DNA of 51,439 nucleotides from assembly GCF_016783915.1 (NCBI RefSeq), contig NZ_JADHVT010000019.1, positions 1 to 51,439 on the forward strand, given 5' to 3'. The notes beneath the pieces are model-generated. The model was not told the origin of the DNA, ran no database searches, and saw only the letters and a list, made by a program, of their open reading frames with translations. Below, one piece after another: positions 31,114-40,020 of the stretch. Positions within the stretch are counted from its first letter, which is position 1, and the number at the start of each line of letters is the position of its first letter. The stretch is from Acidovorax sp. (GTDB taxonomy: Bacteria > Pseudomonadota > Gammaproteobacteria > Burkholderiales > Burkholderiaceae_C). A program made the translations under genes and the position numbers.

Positions 31114-31941
31114 ATGGCCCTGGAACTCTACCGCGACAAAAATCATGCTTGCCTGATGTTCACCGACCTCATCGAGGAGGATGGACAGGCCGTGCAGGCC
31201 AATCAGTTCCTGATCGTGGACGATGACACCGGCGCCATCATCGACCCGGGCGGCAACCTCGCGTTCAACGAACTGTTCATGGGGATGACCAAACATTTCC
31301 CGCCGCACAAGCTGTCGTACCTGATCGCTTCGCATGCGGACCCGGACATCATTGCCTCGCTGGACCGCTGGATGACCAGCACCAAGGCCAACCTGGTGAT
31401 ATCGCGTGTGTGGGAGAGGTTTGCGCCGCACTTCACCAAGGTGGGCAAGACAGAAAACCGGGTGATCGGCGTGCCGGACGGTGGCGGCCACCTGCCCCTG
31501 GGGCGCCATGAACTGGTGCTGCTGCCCGCGCACTTCATGCACTCCGAAGGCAACTTCCACTTCTACGACCCGGTCAGCCGCATCCTGTTCACGGGCGACC
31601 TGGGGGTGTCCATGATGTCGGGGGCCGAAGCCCGCGTGCCGGTGACCGACCTCAAGGCGCACATCCCGCGCATGGAAGGTTTCCACCGCCGCTACATGGT
31701 GTCCAACAAGATACTGCGCCTGTGGGCACGCATGGCCCGGCAACTCGACATTGCCATGCTGGTGCCGCAGCACGGTGCCCCCATCATGGGCAAGGAAGCC
31801 ATCAACGACTTCTTTGACTGGATCGAGAACCTGATGTGTGGCATTGACCTGTTCGATGACCGCGCGTACCAGATTCCTACCGCGTACATCGACCCTGTGA
31901 CCCGACAGATGCGTCCCGCGCTGCGGGCAGTCAACGGCTAA
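31114..31941 (+). CDS. ODP-like metallo-beta-lactamase-fold protein
   Basis: This 275-residue protein resembles the di-iron metallo-beta-lactamase domain of A-type flavoproteins (ODP, oxygen-binding di-iron protein) but has no flavodoxin or rubredoxin domain. Visible metal-site segments are SHADPD (near 75), PAHFMHSEGNFHFYDP (about 142-157), ILFTGDLGV and LVPQHGAPIMG. In classical ODPs the first box is HxExDH; here it is HADPDI, so a Glu is replaced by Asp and the second His by Ile. I prefer ATG 31114, with AGGA 5 nt upstream. It is convergent with msrQ. A redox or oxygen-sensing role is likely from family, unproven. Confidence 0.78.
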   Translation: MALELYRDKNHACLMFTDLIEEDGQAVQANQFLIVDDDTGAIIDPGGNLAFNELFMGMTKHFPPHKLSYLIASHADPDIIASLDRWMTSTKANLVISRVWERFAPHFTKVGKTENRVIGVPDGGGHLPLGRHELVLLPAHFMHSEGNFHFYDPVSRILFTGDLGVSMMSGAEARVPVTDLKAHIPRMEGFHRRYMVSNKILRLWARMARQLDIAMLVPQHGAPIMGKEAINDFFDWIENLMCGIDLFDDRAYQIPTAYIDPVTRQMRPALRAVNG

Positions 31942-31943
31942 AA

Positions 31944-32005
31944 ATCAAAAGAAATCGGCTGCTAGCGCAACAAAAACATGCGCTAGCAGCTATTATTTTT
32001 ATAGC
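31944..32005. repeat. Interspersed palindromic repeat, copy 2 (best-formed)
   Basis: The arms GCTGCTAGCGCA (31958-31969) and TGCGCTAGCAGC (31979-31990) are exact reverse complements around a 9-nt loop. The flanks are A-rich on the left and T-rich (TATTATTTTTATAG) on the right. It fills the gap between the convergent ODP-like gene and msrQ and could act as a bidirectional terminator. It is the most regular of the six copies in the window. Confidence 0.8.
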
Positions 32006-32014
32006 AAAGCCCCA

Positions 32015-32665
32015 TCAGGGTGAACCCACCGCTGACCGCCCCGCGGCAGCACCCGCCGATGCGGCGGCGCGCTTATGAAGTCGGTGCCAGAGCCGCCAAC
32101 CCAGTAGCACGCCGAGGATACTGGCGTAGACCGCCACTTCACCAAAGTTGTTCTTGCCAGCACGCATCCAGAAAAAGTGCAGAACGGCCAACCCGGCCAC
32201 CGCATAGACGGCGCGGTGCAACGCCTGCCAGCGTTTGCCGCCCAGGGCCTTGATGGCGCGGTTGAACGACGTGGCGGCCAGCAAGGCCAGCAGCACCAGG
32301 GCCAATGAGCCCACCAGAATGAATGGCCGCTTGGCAATGTCGCGCAGGATGTCCGGGATATCGAAACCCATGTCGAACCAGCTGTAACTCAGCAGGTGCA
32401 GCACGCCATAGAAAAACACGAACAACCCCAACATGCGCCGATAGCGCGCCAGTTGCGGGGTGGAGGTAATGACCCGCAGCGGAGTGATGGCCAGCACCAC
32501 ACACAGCGCCCGCAGCGTCCAGTCACCGGTTGCCCGGATCAATGCCTCCGCAGGGTTGGCACCCAGCTGGTTCGCCACCGCCGCATAGACCAGCCATGCC
32601 AACGGCAACAGGCACAACACAAACACCACCGGCTTGGCGACGGGGTGGAGCAATAGTTTTCGCAT
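32015..32665 (-). CDS. msrQ: Haem-binding membrane subunit MsrQ (YedZ)
   Basis: MsrQ is the inner-membrane b-type haem protein that feeds electrons to the periplasmic methionine sulfoxide reductase MsrP. The 216-residue protein has about six hydrophobic segments and a ferric-reductase-like core. Likely haem-ligand histidines are in FYGVLHLLSYSW, ALHRAVYAVAGL and AVLHFFWMRAGK. The order msrP then msrQ with a 61-nt gap matches the known operon. The last 25 residues are Ala-rich and probably disordered. Confidence 0.93.
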   Translation of the reverse strand: MRKLLLHPVAKPVVFVLCLLPLAWLVYAAVANQLGANPAEALIRATGDWTLRALCVVLAITPLRVITSTPQLARYRRMLGLFVFFYGVLHLLSYSWFDMGFDIPDILRDIAKRPFILVGSLALVLLALLAATSFNRAIKALGGKRWQALHRAVYAVAGLAVLHFFWMRAGKNNFGEVAVYASILGVLLGWRLWHRLHKRAAASAGAAAGRSAVGSP

Positions 32666-32726
32666 CGCGATTCAAGAACCACCTTGGTCTCGCAGGCCGC
32701 CCAAGGTGGCAGCGAGACCCGGGCGA

Positions 32727-33731
32727 TCAGTAGAACTTCTTGAGGTCCATGCCCGCGTAGAGCTGGCCGACCTGGGCTTCGTAGCCGTTGAACATCAGCG
32801 TCTTGCGCTTCTTGGCAAACAAGCCATCCTCGCCGATGCGCCGCTCGGTCGCCTGGCTCCAGCGGGGGTGATCCACATTGGGGTTCACGTTCGAATAAAA
32901 CCCGTACTCCTGCTGGGCCGCCTTGTTCCACGCCGTGCCTGGTTCCTTTTCGACAAAGCGGATCTTCACAATGCTCTTGGCGCTCTTGAAGCCGTACTTC
33001 CATGGCACCACCAGACGCACCGGCGCGCCGTTCTGGTTGGGCAGCACTTCGCCGTACATGCCAAAAGCCAGCAAGGTCAGCGGGTGCATGGCTTCGTCCA
33101 TGCGCAGGCCTTCCACGTAAGGCCAGTCCAGCACGCGCGAGCCGACAAAAGGCATGGTCGCCTTGTCGGCCAGCGTGACGAACTCGACGTACTTTGCACT
33201 GCCTTGTGGCTCTACACGCTTGATCAGTTCTGCCAACGAATATCCCACCCAGGGGATGACCATGGACCAGCCTTCCACGCAACGCAAGCGGTAGATGCGT
33301 TCTTCCTGCGCGCTGAGCTTGATCAAGTCTTCGATGCCGTATTTGCCGGGCTTCTTGACCAATCCTTCGACCTCCACCGTCCACGGTGTGGTCTTGAGGG
33401 TATGCGCATTGCGAGCAGGGTCAGCCTTGTCGGTGCCAAACTCGTAGAAGTTGTTGTAGGTGCTGGCGTCTTTGTAGTCGGTGAGCTTCTCCATAGACAC
33501 AGCCCCCGCCACTGCCGACTTGGCACCCGCCAGTGGAGCCAGCTTGCCAGGGCGCGCGACGGCAGCCTGCTGCGCCAGCGCCTCGCGGCCCGCCCAGGCC
33601 GCGATCGCGGCACCTGCGGCACCGCCCGCCATAAGCTTGAGCATCTGGCGACGGTCTTCATAGACCGAGCGGGGAGTGATTTCGGAGGAGTGCGGGTGGT
33701 TAAAACCCGAATCGCGCGGGGGGATCAGCAT
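32727..33731 (-). CDS. msrP: Periplasmic methionine sulfoxide reductase MsrP (YedY)
   Basis: MsrP is a molybdopterin enzyme that repairs oxidised methionine in periplasmic proteins. The 334-residue precursor has a Tat signal with [13 protein letters not shown] (twin Arg at about 27-28). The catalytic molybdenum-ligand Cys is at about 151 in [15 protein letters not shown]. The cofactor-binding region includes [19 protein letters not shown]. It is first in the msrPQ operon. The 186 nt upstream, up to the ccsA stop, hold no gene that I recognise. Confidence 0.95.
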   Translation of the reverse strand: MLIPPRDSGFNHPHSSEITPRSVYEDRRQMLKLMAGGAAGAAIAAWAGREALAQQAAVARPGKLAPLAGAKSAVAGAVSMEKLTDYKDASTYNNFYEFGTDKADPARNAHTLKTTPWTVEVEGLVKKPGKYGIEDLIKLSAQEERIYRLRCVEGWSMVIPWVGYSLAELIKRVEPQGSAKYVEFVTLADKATMPFVGSRVLDWPYVEGLRMDEAMHPLTLLAFGMYGEVLPNQNGAPVRLVVPWKYGFKSAKSIVKIRFVEKEPGTAWNKAAQQEYGFYSNVNPNVDHPRWSQATERRIGEDGLFAKKRKTLMFNGYEAQVGQLYAGMDLKKFY

Positions 33732-33917
33732 GGAGGGCTCCGGTCATGGTGGGATCAAAACAGCTGCAGCGATAGAGCAGAACAACTGTTAATTCGTTCC
33801 CTAGACCGCTCAGGTTACACCGAAGACGCAATAGTTGCTGTGCGCCTGTCGATGCCCGACACGCCCTCAGAGCCTGTTGATGATCTCGCAAGGAGTCGCC
33901 AAGCTGGCCTTATGTCA

Positions 33918-35267
33918 TCACAGCGTGCCGTAGCTGTGCAAGCCGCTCAGGAACATGTTGACGCCCAGGAACGCGAATGTGGTCACCGCCAGACCGACCA
34001 AGGCCCACCAGGCAGAGACTGTACCGCGCAGGCCCTTCATGAGACGCATGTGCAACCAGGCCGCGTAGTTGAGCCAGACGATCAACGCCCAAGTCTCCTT
34101 CGGGTCCCAGCTCCAGTAGCCACCCCAGGCCTCGGCCGCCCACAGCGCACCCAGCACCGTGGCGATGGTGAAGAACGCAAAGCCCACCGCGATGGACTTG
34201 TACATCACGTCATCCAGAATCTCGAACGACGGCAGGCGTGCCGCGATGCGCTTGCGCCCCAGCAGGATGCCTGCCACGATCAACGCCGAAATACCGAAGT
34301 ACACCATCCAGTAGCTGCCGCCGTTCTCCGTCGCGCCTTGGCGGAACACGATGGGTTCAAAACACAGCACCACGCCCAGCAGCCACAGCGGCGCCAGCTT
34401 GTACCAGCGGGTCTCGGTGGCCTGCTGCTTGATCAGGTAGGCAAATGCCACCATGGCAGACAGGGCAAACGTGCCATAGCCGATGAAGTTGGCAGGCACA
34501 TGCAGCTTCATCCACCAGCTCTTGAGCGCAGGGACCAGCGGCTGGATCTCATGCGCCTCGCGCACCACGGTGTACCAGAGCAAAAAGCCCACGGCGGCAC
34601 TGACCACCAGCATCACAAAACCACCCAGCGCGCGCGTGTCGTACTGCTGCTCGTAGTACAGATAGAACGCGGCCGTCATCCAGCAAAACAGAACGAACAC
34701 CTCGTACAGGTTGCTGACCGGGATGTGGCCAATGTCCGGGCCAATGAGATAGCTTTCGTACCAGCGCACCAGAGTGCCGATGAGCGCCATGGCCACCGCC
34801 ACCCACGCAATGCGCGAGCCCAGCATGCTCATGGTCTTGCCTTCGCCACGCGAGAACATGCCCACCCAGTAAAACGCCGTGCTGATGAAGAACAGCATGC
34901 TCATCCACAGGATGGCGGACTGGCTCGACAGGAAATACTTGAGGCCGAACACCGTGTCTGCCCGCGCCAGGCTGCCTGCCCCGTCCTGCTGGTACAGGCC
35001 GATGGCCAACAGCGCCACCGCAGCCACGATCAGCATCAGCGCACGCAAGGGGCGCCAGAACCAGCACAACCAGATCGTGCACGGAATGGCACCCAGCAAA
35101 ATGCCTTTTTCATAGACATCCATGAAGGCGCCGTAGCGCTGCAGCGCATACAACGCCCCCACGGCCACGATGGCGGCAAACAGCCAGTCAAACCAGTTGC
35201 GGCGAGAGAAGAACCCCTCGTTCAGGGTGATGGTGGTAACGGTCGAGGAAGAAGTCGCGGTGTTCAT
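33918..35267 (-). CDS. ccsA: Cytochrome c biogenesis protein CcsA/ResC type
   Basis: With ResB this protein forms the system II cytochrome c synthase, which exports haem and attaches it to apocytochromes at the periplasmic face. It has 449 residues from ATG 35267. The signature WWD-like haem segment is WGGYWSWDPKETWALIVWLNYAAWLHMRL (about 355-385), and conserved histidines lie in KLHVPANFIGYGTF and AAWLHMR. It has many transmembrane segments. The start overlaps the resB stop as ATGA (35264-35267). Naming varies between ccsA, ccsB and resC in databases. Confidence 0.93.
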   Translation of the reverse strand: MNTATSSSTVTTITLNEGFFSRRNWFDWLFAAIVAVGALYALQRYGAFMDVYEKGILLGAIPCTIWLCWFWRPLRALMLIVAAVALLAIGLYQQDGAGSLARADTVFGLKYFLSSQSAILWMSMLFFISTAFYWVGMFSRGEGKTMSMLGSRIAWVAVAMALIGTLVRWYESYLIGPDIGHIPVSNLYEVFVLFCWMTAAFYLYYEQQYDTRALGGFVMLVVSAAVGFLLWYTVVREAHEIQPLVPALKSWWMKLHVPANFIGYGTFALSAMVAFAYLIKQQATETRWYKLAPLWLLGVVLCFEPIVFRQGATENGGSYWMVYFGISALIVAGILLGRKRIAARLPSFEILDDVMYKSIAVGFAFFTIATVLGALWAAEAWGGYWSWDPKETWALIVWLNYAAWLHMRLMKGLRGTVSAWWALVGLAVTTFAFLGVNMFLSGLHSYGTL

Positions 35268-37417
35268 GCGGTGCCTTCGCGGGGCGATGCCCCGATCAGT
35301 TTTTGTGCGAGCTGGACAAATTCCTGGTCGCCGTCCATGGTCTTGCGGTTGGTGGACAGGGCCATGGTGGCGTGGGTGCGGCCGTCCTGCGGCGCCACCC
35401 AGACCCACAGGCGCCGCTCGCGCACGTAGAGCATGGCAAAAACGCCCAGAATCAGCAAGGCGCAGCCCAGATAGACAACATTCTTGCCAGGGGCTCGCGC
35501 CACCTGGAACACGCTGGCCTGCACCTGCGTGAAGTCCTTGAGCTCAAACGCCATGGGCGCAGGGTAAATCTGTGCGTCGCTGAGCGAGAGCACTGCCTGT
35601 GTCATGAAGCCCCGGGTCTGCTCGTCCTGCGGCAACGGCGGCAGGCCCTCCCGTTGGCGCGACAGCTGGGCCAGTTCGAACAGCGTGCCGTTCAGAATGC
35701 GCACCAGCACCTCGCCTGCGCGCGCGCGCTCGGCCTCTGGCACGTTGGCCTCCATGAAGTCCGACACGGCCTGCAGCCCGCCCGTGGGCTTGCCATCGAC
35801 CATGCCCCGCCCAGCGAACAGCGCCAGTGCACGCACGGCCGACTGCTGCAGTTGCTCGGCCAGCTCAGGGCGCGAGGCATCCATGGCCTGGGACACATAG
35901 CGGCGCACCGCCTGCTCCCGGGCCTGGGGGTCCGCCAGCGCAGCCTTCATACGCATGAAACCATCCATGCTGCCCTTGTCGTCGGCTGGAACTCGCAGGT
36001 AACGGAAGGGCTCTGCCGGAGACTCACGCACACCCAGCAGGAACACCGGCACGCCGTCGCCTGTGTCCACTGGCAGCATGTAGTTGTGGAACTCGCGGGC
36101 CTGGCCGGCCGCATCACGCAGCTTGTAGCTGACGCTCGGGCCCACGTTGCGCAGTTCTTTTTTGGTGACGGTCTTGTTGGCTGCGCCCAGGCGCGATTCC
36201 ACCGACTCGCGCAGGTCCACCTTGCGCACGTCTGCACCGCTGCCGCCAGGGCCGGCACCGCCAAAGTTCTCGACGTTGATGGTGCGCAGCGCCGTGAACT
36301 CCAGCGTCAGCGTTTCACTGCCGGCCCCCCCGCCCTGGTTGGTGAGCTGGGTGGAGTTGCCCACCACGCCCTCGACGTCAAAAGGCCTGGCGCCCGCCAC
36401 CATGGGCACCGCGCGCAGCTTGAGGTGCGAGCCGCCGTCGTCAAAACTCGACTGGTAGATCTCGATCCCCTTGTAGCTGGCGGGGTGGTTCACCTCAACG
36501 CGGGCGGGTATCTTCTCGCCCGTGGCCTTGTCATGGATGATGATTTCGCTAGCGAACAGCTTGGGCATGCCCGTGGAGTAGTGCTCCACGATGAACTTCT
36601 TGAGTTCGATCGCAAACGGCAGATCCTGCAGCAGCACCCCGTCGGACTGGCTCAGGATGGCCGTGCTCGACTGTGTGCCTTCGGCCACCAGCAGGTTGCC
36701 CCGGAAGGTGGGGTTGCGCTCGGACAGACGGTGCTCGGGCTTCACGTCGGCGATCAACCCGCCACCGGTATAGACCGACTTGCCGCCCAGCAACATCTGC
36801 GCGCGCACGATGAGGTCACCGTCCAGCAACCCGCCCACGCACACCAGCACGATGGCGCTGTGCGCGGCGATGTAACCGATCTTGTTGGCGGCACCCGCCT
36901 TGGCCGCCACCATCCAGCCCGTGCCAGGGCCTGCGGTCGTATCGCGCTGCTGCAGGCGCACTTTCCAGCCGCCACCGGCCAGCAGCGTGCCAATGCGGCG
37001 CGCTTCGGCCTCGGCCGGTTCCGGCAGATCGGCCTGCGCTTTATGGTGAAACGCCTTGAGGCTTTGCTCGCGGATGTTTTCCTTGTAGGTCTTGAGGTCC
37101 ACTAGGATCTTGGGTGTGTTGCGGGCAATGCACAGCGAAGTGCTGGTCACCAGGAACGCCAGGATCAGCAGGAACCACCAGGCGCTGTACACCGCGTTGA
37201 GCTGGATGGCACCGAACAACTCGGCCCAGAACGGCCCGAACTGGTTGACATAGTTGGCCGCCGGTTCGTGCTGCTTGAGCACCGTGCCGATCACCGAGGC
37301 GATACAGATCACCGTCAGCAGCGAGATGGCGAACCGCATCGAAGACAGCAACTCGACCCCGGCGCGCAGGGCCTGGGAGCCGGAATTCATGCTAAGGCCC
37401 TGGGTGTTGTCGGACAT
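35264..37417 (-). CDS. resB: Cytochrome c biogenesis protein ResB (Ccs1)
   Basis: ResB is the partner of CcsA in system II cytochrome c maturation. From ATG 37417 (MSDNTQGLSMNSGSQALRAG) it has 717 residues with N-terminal membrane segments (SSMRFAISLLTVICIASVIGT and a second near 80-105). A third segment lies near 200, followed by a large periplasmic domain (about 225-670) and a C-terminal segment VVYLGCALLILGVFAMLYV with RRLWVWV. The in-frame extension to 37465 overlaps a strong terminator hairpin and is rejected. The terminator only about 30 nt upstream suggests a controlled leader. Confidence 0.93.
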   Translation of the reverse strand: MSDNTQGLSMNSGSQALRAGVELLSSMRFAISLLTVICIASVIGTVLKQHEPAANYVNQFGPFWAELFGAIQLNAVYSAWWFLLILAFLVTSTSLCIARNTPKILVDLKTYKENIREQSLKAFHHKAQADLPEPAEAEARRIGTLLAGGGWKVRLQQRDTTAGPGTGWMVAAKAGAANKIGYIAAHSAIVLVCVGGLLDGDLIVRAQMLLGGKSVYTGGGLIADVKPEHRLSERNPTFRGNLLVAEGTQSSTAILSQSDGVLLQDLPFAIELKKFIVEHYSTGMPKLFASEIIIHDKATGEKIPARVEVNHPASYKGIEIYQSSFDDGGSHLKLRAVPMVAGARPFDVEGVVGNSTQLTNQGGGAGSETLTLEFTALRTINVENFGGAGPGGSGADVRKVDLRESVESRLGAANKTVTKKELRNVGPSVSYKLRDAAGQAREFHNYMLPVDTGDGVPVFLLGVRESPAEPFRYLRVPADDKGSMDGFMRMKAALADPQAREQAVRRYVSQAMDASRPELAEQLQQSAVRALALFAGRGMVDGKPTGGLQAVSDFMEANVPEAERARAGEVLVRILNGTLFELAQLSRQREGLPPLPQDEQTRGFMTQAVLSLSDAQIYPAPMAFELKDFTQVQASVFQVARAPGKNVVYLGCALLILGVFAMLYVRERRLWVWVAPQDGRTHATMALSTNRKTMDGDQEFVQLAQKLIGASPREGTA

Positions 37418-37448
37418 GGATGGGAGCGGTGTCTGCGAAGCGCGAAAG

Positions 37449-37489
37449 AAAAAGGGCGGGACCATCGCTGCGATGGACCCGCCCTTTTT
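37449..37489 (-). terminator. Strong intrinsic terminator between cytochrome c4 and resB
   Basis: The arms AAAAAGGGCGGG (37449-37460) and CCCGCCCTTTTT (37478-37489) pair perfectly, with additional CCATCG/CGATGG pairing inside. On the minus strand the stem ends in TTTTTCTTT. It lies about 67 nt after the cytochrome c4 stop and 31 nt before the resB start codon, so it could act as a plain terminator or as an attenuator for resB-ccsA. Confidence 0.88.
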
Positions 37490-37555
37490 GGGGTTGTTAT
37501 TGGCGGTAGGTTCCGTGCGGCCCGGTCAAACAGGCCTGGCTCTGACAAAAATCAA

Positions 37556-38185
37556 TCAACGCAGGCCGGCGATGTAATCCGCCACGGCCTTGATTTCCTT
37601 GTCGTTGAGCTTGGCCGCCACCTGGGTCATCTGGATGCTGTTGGCACGCGAGCCGTCGCGGAACATGTTCAGCTGCGACACCGTGTAATCAGCGTGTTGG
37701 CCCGAAAGGCGGGGGTATTGCGCAGGGATGCCAGCGCCATTGGGGCTGTGGCAGCCAGCGCAAGCGGCGATCTGGCGGTCGGCAATGCCGCCGCGGTAGA
37801 TGCGTTCGCCCATGGCCACCAGGTCCTTGTCCTTGGCAAAGCCAGCCTTGGCGGGCTTGGACGTGAGCCAGTAGGCGATGTTGCGCATGTCGTCATCCGA
37901 CAGGGCCGTGGCAAAGCCCTTCATGATGGCGTTGTTGCGCTTGCCGGACTTGAATTCCTGCAGCTGCTTGACCAGGTATTCGGGGTGTTGCTGCGACAGC
38001 TTGGGGTTGGCCGCGATGGCCGAGTTGCCGTCTGCGCCGTGGCAGGCCGCACACACCGCAGTGAAGCTGGCCTCGCCCTTGACGAGATCCGGCTTGGCCG
38101 CTTTGGGTGCGTCACCCGCTGCAAAGGCCGAGAAAACAGGTGCTGCCAGTGCGGCAGCCGTCAGCAATGAGGCGAGCAACTTCAT
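37556..38185 (-). CDS. Dihaem cytochrome c4
   Basis: This is a periplasmic or membrane-attached dihaem electron carrier, typically feeding cbb3- or aa3-type oxidases. The 209-residue precursor has a signal peptide (about 1-23, ending AFA-A) and two c-type haem sites: CAACH (45-49) and CAGCH (142-146). Met ligands are likely in NAIMKGFATALSDDDM and NSIQMTQVAAKL. The two-domain layout is that of cytochrome c4. It is divergent from engB, a pairing seen in many proteobacteria, and lies just before the resB-ccsA genes needed to mature it. Confidence 0.94.
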   Translation of the reverse strand: MKLLASLLTAAALAAPVFSAFAAGDAPKAAKPDLVKGEASFTAVCAACHGADGNSAIAANPKLSQQHPEYLVKQLQEFKSGKRNNAIMKGFATALSDDDMRNIAYWLTSKPAKAGFAKDKDLVAMGERIYRGGIADRQIAACAGCHSPNGAGIPAQYPRLSGQHADYTVSQLNMFRDGSRANSIQMTQVAAKLNDKEIKAVADYIAGLR

Positions 38186-38257
38186 ATCGAGGGTGTGTGT
38201 TTATGTGCGCAAAACCTCGCGATTCTACAATGATGGTTCTTTCTCTCCCAACTCCCC

Positions 38258-39013
38258 ATGACGACACCCCCCTCTGCGCCAGTTGCTGGCTCTCTCCCGC
38301 CCGCACCCGACGCCAAAATCGCCATGGGCTGGATGCACACCGCCAGGTTCCTCACCACGGCGGCGCAGCTGCACCACCTGCCGCCCATCGACGTACCCGA
38401 AATCGCTTTCGTGGGCCGTTCCAACGCGGGCAAGTCCACCTGCATCAACACCCTCACCCAGCAAAAACAACTGGCGTTTGCCTCCAAGAAGCCAGGGCGC
38501 ACCCAGCACATCAACCTGTTCTCGCTGGGCAAACAAGGGGTGATGGACGCCGTGCTGGCCGACTTGCCCGGCTACGGCTACGCCGCCGTGTCGCGATCGG
38601 ACAAGGTGCGCTGGCAGCAGGTGATGGTGAATTACCTGGTCAGCCGCCCCGGCCTCACGGGCATCGTGCTGCTGTGCGACCCCCGCCTGGGCCTGACCGA
38701 GCTGGATGAGGCGCTGCTCGAAGTGGTGCGCCCCCGGGTCGAGGAGGGTCTCAAGTTCCTCATCGTGCTGACCAAGGCCGACAAGCTCACGCGCGCTGAA
38801 CAGGCCAAGGTGCTGTCGATTACGCGACTGCACGCGGGCGGCGGCGAGGTGAAGATGTTCTCGGCCCTCAAAAAGCAAGGGGTGGATGAAGTGGCCCAGC
38901 TGCTGTGGCAGTGGGCGCACCCGGTGAAGCCCCTCGCCGAAGAGCCCCCTGCGGCTGCGGACAGCAGCAGCCCCGCCCAGCCATCGCCCACCAGCGAATC
39001 CGAGCCCAACTAG
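38258..39013 (+). CDS. engB: Ribosome biogenesis GTPase EngB (YihA/YsxC)
   Basis: EngB is an essential GTPase for late assembly of the large ribosomal subunit. It has 251 residues. Switch and nucleotide motifs are G1 GRSNAGKST (about 53-61), G2 region KKPGRTQHIN, G3 DLPGYG, G4 TKAD and G5 near FSALK. A Pro/Ser/Ala-rich tail (about 228-251) extends beyond the usual domain. A TACAAT box lies at 38225-38230, about 28 nt before the ATG, and no clear Shine-Dalgarno is seen. Its TAG stop is the first triplet of repeat copy 3. Confidence 0.95.
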   Translation: MTTPPSAPVAGSLPPAPDAKIAMGWMHTARFLTTAAQLHHLPPIDVPEIAFVGRSNAGKSTCINTLTQQKQLAFASKKPGRTQHINLFSLGKQGVMDAVLADLPGYGYAAVSRSDKVRWQQVMVNYLVSRPGLTGIVLLCDPRLGLTELDEALLEVVRPRVEEGLKFLIVLTKADKLTRAEQAKVLSITRLHAGGGEVKMFSALKKQGVDEVAQLLWQWAHPVKPLAEEPPAAADSSSPAQPSPTSESEPN

Positions 39014-39058
39014 CCGCTAGCGCAATCGATTCATGCGCTGGCAGCTACAGAATGCATA
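39011..39058. repeat. Interspersed palindromic repeat, copy 3
   Basis: TAGCCGCTAGCGCA and TGCGCTGGCAGCTA form an imperfect inverted repeat between engB and the hydrolase gene. The first triplet is the engB stop codon. It lacks the extended T-rich edge of copy 2 and leaves little room for a normal ribosome binding site before the hydrolase ATG. Confidence 0.6.
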
Positions 39059-39063
39059 GCACC

Positions 39064-39972
39064 ATGATCCAAGATTGCCCTGTTGACCTCCCCCACGGAA
39101 TCACCCTGCACTGCCGCGTGAGCGGCATCCCCGGACGCCCGGTGCTGCTGTTCCTGCACGGGTTCCCCGAGGGGGCCTTCATCTGGGATGAACTGCTGCT
39201 GCACTTTGCCCGCCCCGAAAACGGCGGCTACCGCTGCGTGGCGCCCTACCTGCGCGGGTTTGGCCCGTCCAGCAGCCCGCAGGCGGTGGACGCGTACCGC
39301 GCCAAGCACCTGGTGCAGGACCTGGTGGCACTGATCGCCCACGAATGCCCCGGCAGCGCGCTGGAATGCCTGATTGCGCATGACTGGGGCGGCGCCGTGG
39401 CGTGGAACCTGGCCAACCAGCAGCCCCAGCTGATGAAGCGCCTGGCCATCATCAACTCGCCCCACCCTGGCGCCTTTGTGCGCGAGCTGTCGCACAACGC
39501 CGCCCAGCAGGCGGGCAGCCAGTACATGCATTTCTTGTGCAGACCCGATGCCGAGGCCCTGCTCGCCGAAGACGACTTCCGCCGCCTGTTCGCCTTTTTC
39601 AACGCCCCGGACGGCAGCGCCCCCGCATGGCTGACCGACGAGGTGCGCGCCCAGTACCGGGCCCTGTGGCAGCAGGGCCTGCAGGGTGCCTGCAACTACT
39701 ACCGCGCCAGCCCCATCCGCCCGCCGCGTGAGGGCGACCCCGGCGCCCAGGCCATCACCCTGCCCGAGTCGATGTTGACGGTGGGCGTGCCCACGCTGGT
39801 GCTCTGGGGCATGGACGACCCGGCCCTGCTGCCTGGCCTGCTCGACGGCCTGCCCGGCTGGATTCCCCGGCTGCAGGTGCAGCAGGTGGAGCAGGCATCG
39901 CACTGGATCGTGCACGAGCACCCAGAGCGCGTAGCCGTGGAACTGCAGCGTTTTTTGCTATCTAAACAATAG
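39064..39972 (+). CDS. Alpha/beta hydrolase, epoxide-hydrolase-like
   Basis: This 302-residue alpha/beta hydrolase has HGFPE (32-36) as the oxyanion-hole motif. The nucleophile elbow is AHDWGGAVAW with Asp107, the acid is in WGMDDPAL and the base His in QASHWIVHEHPE. HGFPE plus an Asp nucleophile is the pattern of soluble epoxide hydrolases and related dehalogenases. The cap-domain YYRASPIRPP supplies a possible tyrosine. The natural substrate is not known. An in-frame ATG at 39052 is the alternative start; neither has a good Shine-Dalgarno. The last codons (FLLSKQ-stop) lie in repeat copy 4. Confidence 0.83.
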   Translation: MIQDCPVDLPHGITLHCRVSGIPGRPVLLFLHGFPEGAFIWDELLLHFARPENGGYRCVAPYLRGFGPSSSPQAVDAYRAKHLVQDLVALIAHECPGSALECLIAHDWGGAVAWNLANQQPQLMKRLAIINSPHPGAFVRELSHNAAQQAGSQYMHFLCRPDAEALLAEDDFRRLFAFFNAPDGSAPAWLTDEVRAQYRALWQQGLQGACNYYRASPIRPPREGDPGAQAITLPESMLTVGVPTLVLWGMDDPALLPGLLDGLPGWIPRLQVQQVEQASHWIVHEHPERVAVELQRFLLSKQ

Positions 39973-40012
39973 CTATCAGCGCATGATGCACTGGCGCTTC
40001 AGGCCATTTTTG
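39953..40012. repeat. Interspersed palindromic repeat, copy 4
   Basis: TTTTGCTATCTAAACAATAG followed by CTATCAGCGCATGATGCA and CTGGCGCTTCAGGCCATTTT is a degenerate copy between two convergent genes. It encodes the last residues and the TAG stop of the hydrolase, so the repeat has been recruited into the coding end. Confidence 0.55.
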
Positions 40013-40020
40013 CTGATATT

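Noticed and set aside
32634-35429. 931-codon plus-strand frame opposite msrP and ccsA
   Set aside because: Same GC-driven antisense artefact; composition rich in His, Arg and Gln with no domains, and it crosses gene boundaries.
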